This document shows positions 60,493-64,000 of a stretch of DNA of 64,000 nucleotides, piece by piece. The first letter of the stretch is position 1. Every line of letters begins with the position of its first letter. The notes below the pieces were generated by a model, which made no database searches, was not told the DNA's origin, and worked only from the letters and a program-made list of their open reading frames with translations. Made by a program: the position numbers and the translations under genes. Location: positions 285,523 through 349,522 of the forward strand of contig NZ_LN831303.1 in assembly GCF_001488575.1 (NCBI RefSeq). Reading direction: 5' to 3'. The stretch comes from Halobacterium hubeiense. Its GTDB lineage: Archaea; Halobacteriota; Halobacteria; Halobacteriales; Halobacteriaceae.

Positions 60493-60810
60493 ATGAATGT
60501 CGCCCGAGCAAGCCCGCTAGACGGTGTCCCCGATAAATTCGACGGTGTTGCTGCGCTTGTTGCTGGTGTAATTCTCGGATGGGGGTTTCTATACGCCATC
60601 AAACCAATTCTCGGTACGACCGCTGCGTTAGCGGTTCTATCGATCTACTTGGTTGGACGAACCGCTGATTTCGTGCATATTTCCGTCGTCGTTGTGTCCT
60701 GGGTACCCGTCTTCATCGGCCTCTATAGTTCTGGGCTGTTAGGCGGACTCACTGGCGGCGTCCTCGGACTCCTAATCTACGATATCTGGCTTCGAACCAA
60801 TGCCAGCTAA
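60493..60810 (+). CDS. Small membrane protein with two or three helices
   Basis: A 105-residue protein (MNVARASPLDGVPDKFDGVA) with hydrophobic helices at 18-38, 42-58 and 64-98 (LVAGVILGWGFLYAIKPILG, VSWVPVFIGLYSSGLLGGLT). Start ATG 60493 follows TTTGATATGATATG, an AT-rich promoter patch. No family recognised. Confidence 0.45.
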   Translation: MNVARASPLDGVPDKFDGVAALVAGVILGWGFLYAIKPILGTTAALAVLSIYLVGRTADFVHISVVVVSWVPVFIGLYSSGLLGGLTGGVLGLLIYDIWLRTNAS

Positions 60811-60946
60811 CGCCATGCCCTAGACCACAGCCCCCCTTCGCGTCCTTGAACGACTACAAACGAAACTGCAAATCTTGGGAGATGCCGGGTCCACAATCGG
60901 CGCGAGCACAGAACAGGATTGACTTACCGAGTGACCATCGCCTGAA

Positions 60947-61219
60947 CTACTGACAGGTGCCGGGAAGTGATAGGAGAAGGGACAGGAGGCCGATCGCGGC
61001 AATTCCTGGAAGAAAAATGCTCGCGACAAAGAGAGGGTCCAGGAATTCAGGTGGTCGCCAGTCGAAGACGAGGACAGCGATCAGGAACGCTGTCGCGGAC
61101 CAGAGCAACCAGTAGACGGGATTGCGGAGCCGCGAGTCAAAATCCACCGCTTCTCTGACAAACTGGAATACACGACCCATATCAGTTGTTGGCACTCCGG
61201 TTTCGTTATTCAGCGACAA
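60947..61219 (-). CDS. Small two-helix membrane protein
   Basis: A 90-residue protein: soluble start (MSLNNETGVPTTDMGRVFQF), then helices YWLLWSATAFLIAVLVFDWR and VASIFLPGIAAIGLLSLLLS, ending LPGTCQ. A TATTACG patch lies upstream near 61235-61241. Unknown family. Confidence 0.45.
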   Translation of the reverse strand: MSLNNETGVPTTDMGRVFQFVREAVDFDSRLRNPVYWLLWSATAFLIAVLVFDWRPPEFLDPLFVASIFLPGIAAIGLLSLLLSLPGTCQ

Positions 61220-61353
61220 TCCGATACTATCCCGTAATATACCATTAGTGAAATAGTTGTGCTAAATAATAAAATCATGGTCATTCGCGGACCCGTGAAT
61301 TAGTCGTTCGCGGAACCTTGGAATCGTACTCTGCAACGGTCAGTACAGGACTC

Positions 61354-61740
61354 CTACTGCGCACGGGAGTACAGAATTGCGCTCCCATATTGGAGAACTG
61401 TCGTTACGAGGAGCGCGACGGCTCTTGTGAGTTCCCCCGCTCCAAGTGAGAACGCCAGTTCATAGACGCCGATGAAGATGCCGGCGGTTAAGAGTCCGGC
61501 TCCGACCGTCCAGAGCACTGCGTATGCCGTCGAGTCGGTTCGCGGCCAGTATTCATCGTACACGAAGACGAGAGTGAGGAAACTTATCGCAAGGAGGAAC
61601 CGCACCTCAAAGGCCTCACCAAGCGGTATCAGGAAGAAGGCGGCAAGTGCGAATGCGACAGCAGTTAGTGAGACTAACAGGTTTTCCGTCAGGCCTTCCC
61701 AAAGTCGTTGTGTGCCGGTGGAAGACGCAGATTCGCTCAT
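61354..61740 (-). CDS. Small four-helix membrane protein
   Basis: A 128-residue protein (MSESASSTGTQRLWEGLTEN) with four helices (LLVSLTAVAFALAAFFLIPL, RFLLAISFLTLVFVYDEYW, AYAVLWTVGAGLLTAGIFIG, AVALLVTTVLQYGSAILYSR). Same strand as 60947-61219. It resembles unnamed haloarchaeal membrane proteins; no function is evident. Confidence 0.5.
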   Translation of the reverse strand: MSESASSTGTQRLWEGLTENLLVSLTAVAFALAAFFLIPLGEAFEVRFLLAISFLTLVFVYDEYWPRTDSTAYAVLWTVGAGLLTAGIFIGVYELAFSLGAGELTRAVALLVTTVLQYGSAILYSRAQ

Positions 61741-62050
61741 TAGCCGTTAATACAGTTTGAAAGTATAAACCTGTGTGGGGGTTAGCTGACTGATTGAATT
61801 GGTAGATACGCACACCTACTGAGCGGCTGATTCTCTTCCTTCAACGTTGTAAATAAGTCACACATCAAATCACTCCTTCGAGGTTGTGCGCCCTCCTGAA
61901 GTGCTGAGTAGCTCGACATCGCCGATAAGTGTTGTTGAGTTGTTGGTTTGTAGAAATCCAAACGCCGAATCTGTGATGAACAACAACTGCCGCAGAAGGT
62001 ATATTAGTATACGATGTGTGGGACAGTGGTGAGTTTGGGTGTATCGCCCG
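61741..62050. other. Intergenic region with two long-range repeats
   Basis: No gene is convincing. 61809-61829 repeats 46611-46631 at 20 of 21 bases. 61950-61975 repeats 63958-63983 at 24 of 26. Otherwise nothing is seen. Confidence 0.5.
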
Positions 62051-62560
62051 TTACTCACAGAGACAGACGCCACCTTCCCGGATTTGGCTAACGGAGAATT
62101 CGTGGACAGCGGTGGCGAGGTCAGCCATCGCGTCCGCCTGTTCGTTCGTTGGACGGCCGCCGCCGTAGTAGCTATCGGTCCGATTCTCCCCGTACAGCGC
62201 CTTCATGGCCTCTGCTGTCTCCTGCTCGAATAACCCGATCTGGTGTGCGCGCTCGTAGCTGAACTCGTGATCGTGGAAATCTTGGAGGGAATCGGTCGTC
62301 ATCGCGAGCGCGTACGCTTCGATGGAGCGTTCGACAGCGCCGAAGCAGACCTCGATGACCGCGGTGTAGTAGCCGCCCTGCGATTGGAGCGTGCTAGCAA
62401 CCTCGAGTAGCCGGCACGCCTTCGTCAGCTGTGTCTTCCAGTCGTCGCCGGCACTGATACCGATCTCGAACTCTGCGCGGCCCCGACCGACCATCTCGAA
62501 GGCGTCCTGAGCGCGATCCAACGCCTCCAACACGGCCTCTGGGTCAGACCCGTTACTCAT
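62051..62560 (-). CDS. HEPN-domain protein, toxin half of an MNT-HEPN system
   Basis: A 169-residue all-helical HEPN protein from ATG 62560 (MSNGSDPEAVLEALDRAQDA). Core helices TKACRLLEVASTLQSQGGYY and VIEVCFGAVERSIEAYALAM are typical of archaeal HEPN partners of nucleotidyltransferases. The active site of HEPN RNases, R-X4-6-H, is not exact here: the likely position reads RTDSYYGGGRP, without His. It overlaps the MNT gene by eight bases. Toxin action or RNA cleavage is family knowledge and is not assured with that site. Confidence 0.8.
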   Translation of the reverse strand: MSNGSDPEAVLEALDRAQDAFEMVGRGRAEFEIGISAGDDWKTQLTKACRLLEVASTLQSQGGYYTAVIEVCFGAVERSIEAYALAMTTDSLQDFHDHEFSYERAHQIGLFEQETAEAMKALYGENRTDSYYGGGRPTNEQADAMADLATAVHEFSVSQIREGGVCLCE

Positions 62561-63248
62561 CGCTGCCTCTTTCCTCGAGGAGGAGGTTTTCGACGGTCTC
62601 GAAGTCGTCTGTCTGGTAGAGTGGGATGCCGGAGACGACGATTTCTCGGATATCCTCCGTGTACGTGGGGACTGCCTGCACCGCCTCCACGTCGATATCG
62701 TAATCATACCGATTTCCGTTGAACTCCGTCTCCTCCAGGTCGCGGGCGATGGTGTTCGCTTCCCGCTGGTTTGCAGCGCGCTCCCCCTGGGTGAGCACCC
62801 AGAGGTCGATGTCGCTCCGTCGGTCAGCTTCACCACGCACAACGCTCCCATAGAGGACGACTCCGAGCACGTTGTCTAACGTGGCGGTCAGTTCGTCAAC
62901 GGCAGTCTTCACGGGTTCGTGGAACTCTGGTTGTGGGATGCGGAGAATCGGGTCGTCGGGGATGGATAACCGCTCTCGGTTGATTTGGACGAGTCGCTGG
63001 TTCTGTTTGGAGGATTCGACGACGAGGTCGTTCTTCACGAGAATGTTGACGACGCGGCCAACGGTTTGGTGTGACGCTCCGATTTGCTGTCCAATCTCCC
63101 GGAGGGAGAATCGGCTAAACCGGTGGTTTGTTAAAAAGAGGAGGATGTCGTTTGTGGCTTTGCTTCCGAATAAACTGGGGTCTTGAGCGGGTATCGGCAG
63201 TGAAATTGATGCTCCGTGTTCGCTGTTCAATTCCATATTCTGGACCAT
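62553..63248 (-). CDS. MNT nucleotidyltransferase with N-terminal winged helix (antitoxin half)
   Basis: A 231-residue protein. The N-terminal wHTH (LFLTNHRFSRFSLREIGQQI, GASHQTVGRVVNILVKNDLV) is followed by a minimal nucleotidyltransferase domain with the motif LYGSVVRGEADRRSDIDLWV (G-S-x9-D-x-D). MNT proteins add nucleotides to their HEPN partner and block it. The fused wHTH implies self-regulation at the palindrome covering its own ATG (63240-63264). The TATA at 63271-63278 predicts a start near 63248, so the mRNA is probably leaderless; ATG 63236 is an alternative start. Confidence 0.85.
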   Translation of the reverse strand: MVQNMELNSEHGASISLPIPAQDPSLFGSKATNDILLFLTNHRFSRFSLREIGQQIGASHQTVGRVVNILVKNDLVVESSKQNQRLVQINRERLSIPDDPILRIPQPEFHEPVKTAVDELTATLDNVLGVVLYGSVVRGEADRRSDIDLWVLTQGERAANQREANTIARDLEETEFNGNRYDYDIDVEAVQAVPTYTEDIREIVVSGIPLYQTDDFETVENLLLEERGSDE

Positions 63249-63264
63249 AGTCCAGATAATGGAC
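63240..63264 (-). promoter_or_regulatory. Overlapping palindromes over the MNT gene start, probable autoregulatory operator
   Basis: CTGGACCATAGTCCAG (63240-63255) has 6-bp arms, and its central CATA holds the start codon. It overlaps GTCCAGATAATGGAC (63250-63264), arms GTCCA/TGGAC. The TATA box follows at 63271-63278. A protein bound here would cover both start site and start codon; the wHTH of the MNT protein is the obvious candidate. Confidence 0.65.
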
Positions 63265-63376
63265 TGTGGCTATAAAAACTTTAAGTTGAATGGGGTGGAG
63301 GCTTAACCTTCAGCAGGGATACCTCCAGAACACCCCAAGGCACACGCCGCCAAATCGACTAGAACCCACTGAACCG

Positions 63377-63427
63377 CCCCTCCCCCCTCTCCTCCTCCTC
63401 CTTCACCCTCCTTCACCCTCCTTCTTC
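63377..63427. repeat. Polypyrimidine tract with CACCCTCCTT duplications
   Basis: About 50 bases are nearly all C and T, with TTCACCCTCC repeated twice in tandem, and it runs into the integrase stop codon at 63413. The minus (coding) strand is a G/A run at the integrase 3' end. It may be a transcript end or a triplex-prone tract. Confidence 0.4.
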
Positions 63428-64000
63428 CTGTGAGATAGGGGCCGAATCTATATCAGCAATCCCTTCTGTCGCCTTATCCCCGAGCTTACCGGCCTCTATA
63501 TGCGAATATCGCTCCCTCACCATATCCTCAGAATTATCCAGATACCGAGCAGCGACCGTATATCCGAACGACCGGACGAGAATCTCGCTCATCCCGCGAC
63601 GTCCACCGTGTGGCGCGAGGTACTCGTGATTTGGGTCCGATAGTTCGATGCCAGCTTCGTCGGTGAGCCGCTCTAGAACGTTCCGAGCGCCCTTCGTCGT
63701 CATCGATGCTGGGCGAATGTCCTCGTCAAGCGCCAAGAGGAGGTCACGCGGATAGTCATCGCGGCGAGCCTCGCTCTCCTCATCTGTCAGACCTCGGTCT
63801 GCGAGCTCTTCGCGGAGTAGTTCCCCCAGGTTTGTGGGCTGAAAGTCGGGAAGACCGGCCACCGCTCCGAACGCGGCACCAGTAGTTTCCGGTATGCCTT
63901 GAGTGGCTGACTTACCGGCTGCGGCAGGCTTGCCGTGTCCCATTGCTGCTTCTTTCGGTAGAGATCCAAACACCGAATCTGTGGAACTCTCGCTCCTAGT
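63413..64000 (-). CDS. Tyrosine recombinase/integrase, C-terminal part, 5' end off the window
   Basis: At least 195 codons, open to the window edge. The C-terminal catalytic part is visible: the H/R box PHGGRRGMSEILVRSFGY and the nucleophile region NSEDMVRERYSHIEAGKLGD, where the Tyr of RERYSHIEA would form the covalent link to DNA. Upstream linker residues (KPAAAGKSATQGIPETTGAA) look unlike a catalytic fold. A GTG at 63973 could start a short form, but the frame has no stop before the edge. Integrases of this type mobilise haloarchaeal plasmids and proviruses. Confidence 0.78.
   Translation of the reverse strand, partial: TRSESSTDSVFGSLPKEAAMGHGKPAAAGKSATQGIPETTGAAFGAVAGLPDFQPTNLGELLREELADRGLTDEESEARRDDYPRDLLLALDEDIRPASMTTKGARNVLERLTDEAGIELSDPNHEYLAPHGGRRGMSEILVRSFGYTVAARYLDNSEDMVRERYSHIEAGKLGDKATEGIADIDSAPISQEEGG

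Overview
This window is haloarchaeal (class Halobacteria; the genus cannot be fixed by reading). The proteins are rich in Asp and Glu. Secreted proteins carry twin-arginine signals followed by a lipobox Cys. Promoters are archaeal TATA type, several genes are probably leaderless, and HTH, TbsP, TRAM and HEAT/zinc-ribbon proteins of haloarchaeal type occur. The mixture of GC-rich blocks, AT-rich blocks, IS remnants, a parA partition locus and a truncated conjugation-type gene suggests a megaplasmid or a plasmid-derived chromosomal island.

Layout. (1) 1-14 kb, GC-rich: an oligopeptide-type ABC operon (binding protein, two permeases, ATPase cut by the window edge), a Bat-type HTH regulator, and a probable C4-dicarboxylate catabolic set (tartrate/D-malate dehydrogenase-like enzyme, MFS carrier, ADP-forming acyl-CoA synthetase, and the C-terminal stump of a citrate-lyase/malyl-CoA-lyase-like gene). 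A methyltransferase and a second, fused two-domain oligopeptide ATPase follow. The binding-protein and synthetase genes share a nearly identical promoter sequence. (2) 14-21 kb, plasmid-like: a wHTH gene, a strongly strand-asymmetric C-rich tract, a 48-bp interspersed repeat array, a broken VirB4/HerA-like gene, and a parA/partner operon next to a 13-bp tandem array that is probably the centromere or operator. (3) 21-34.7 kb, GC-rich iron island: two operons encode five related Fe(III)-siderophore-type binding proteins, one FecCD-type permease, one ATPase and a flavoprotein. A divergent operon encodes two short peptides and two unnamed proteins. Palindromic iron boxes (TTAGGC-NN-GCCTAA) sit at the start of all three units. 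(4) 34.7-36.4 kb: a complete IS200/IS605-type element with tnpA and tnpB. (5) 36.4-58 kb, lower-GC island of secreted proteins: a trypsin-like protease, two proteins with the architecture of halocin H4, several Ig-like lipoproteins, a two-TM surface protein found beside both halocin-like genes (one copy broken), and two ABC-2 exporter cassettes. Many genes here are frameshifted, interrupted or duplicated. (6) 58-64 kb: an IS6-family remnant, small membrane proteins, a TbsP-like regulator, an MNT-HEPN toxin-antitoxin pair, and an integrase gene running off the window.

The most interesting reading is that 39-57 kb is a halocin (archaeal bacteriocin) production and immunity island built from duplicated modules: toxin, two-TM protein, lipoprotein, ABC-2 transporter and protease. 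The halocin link rests on protein architecture and remembered features of halocin H4, not on an alignment.
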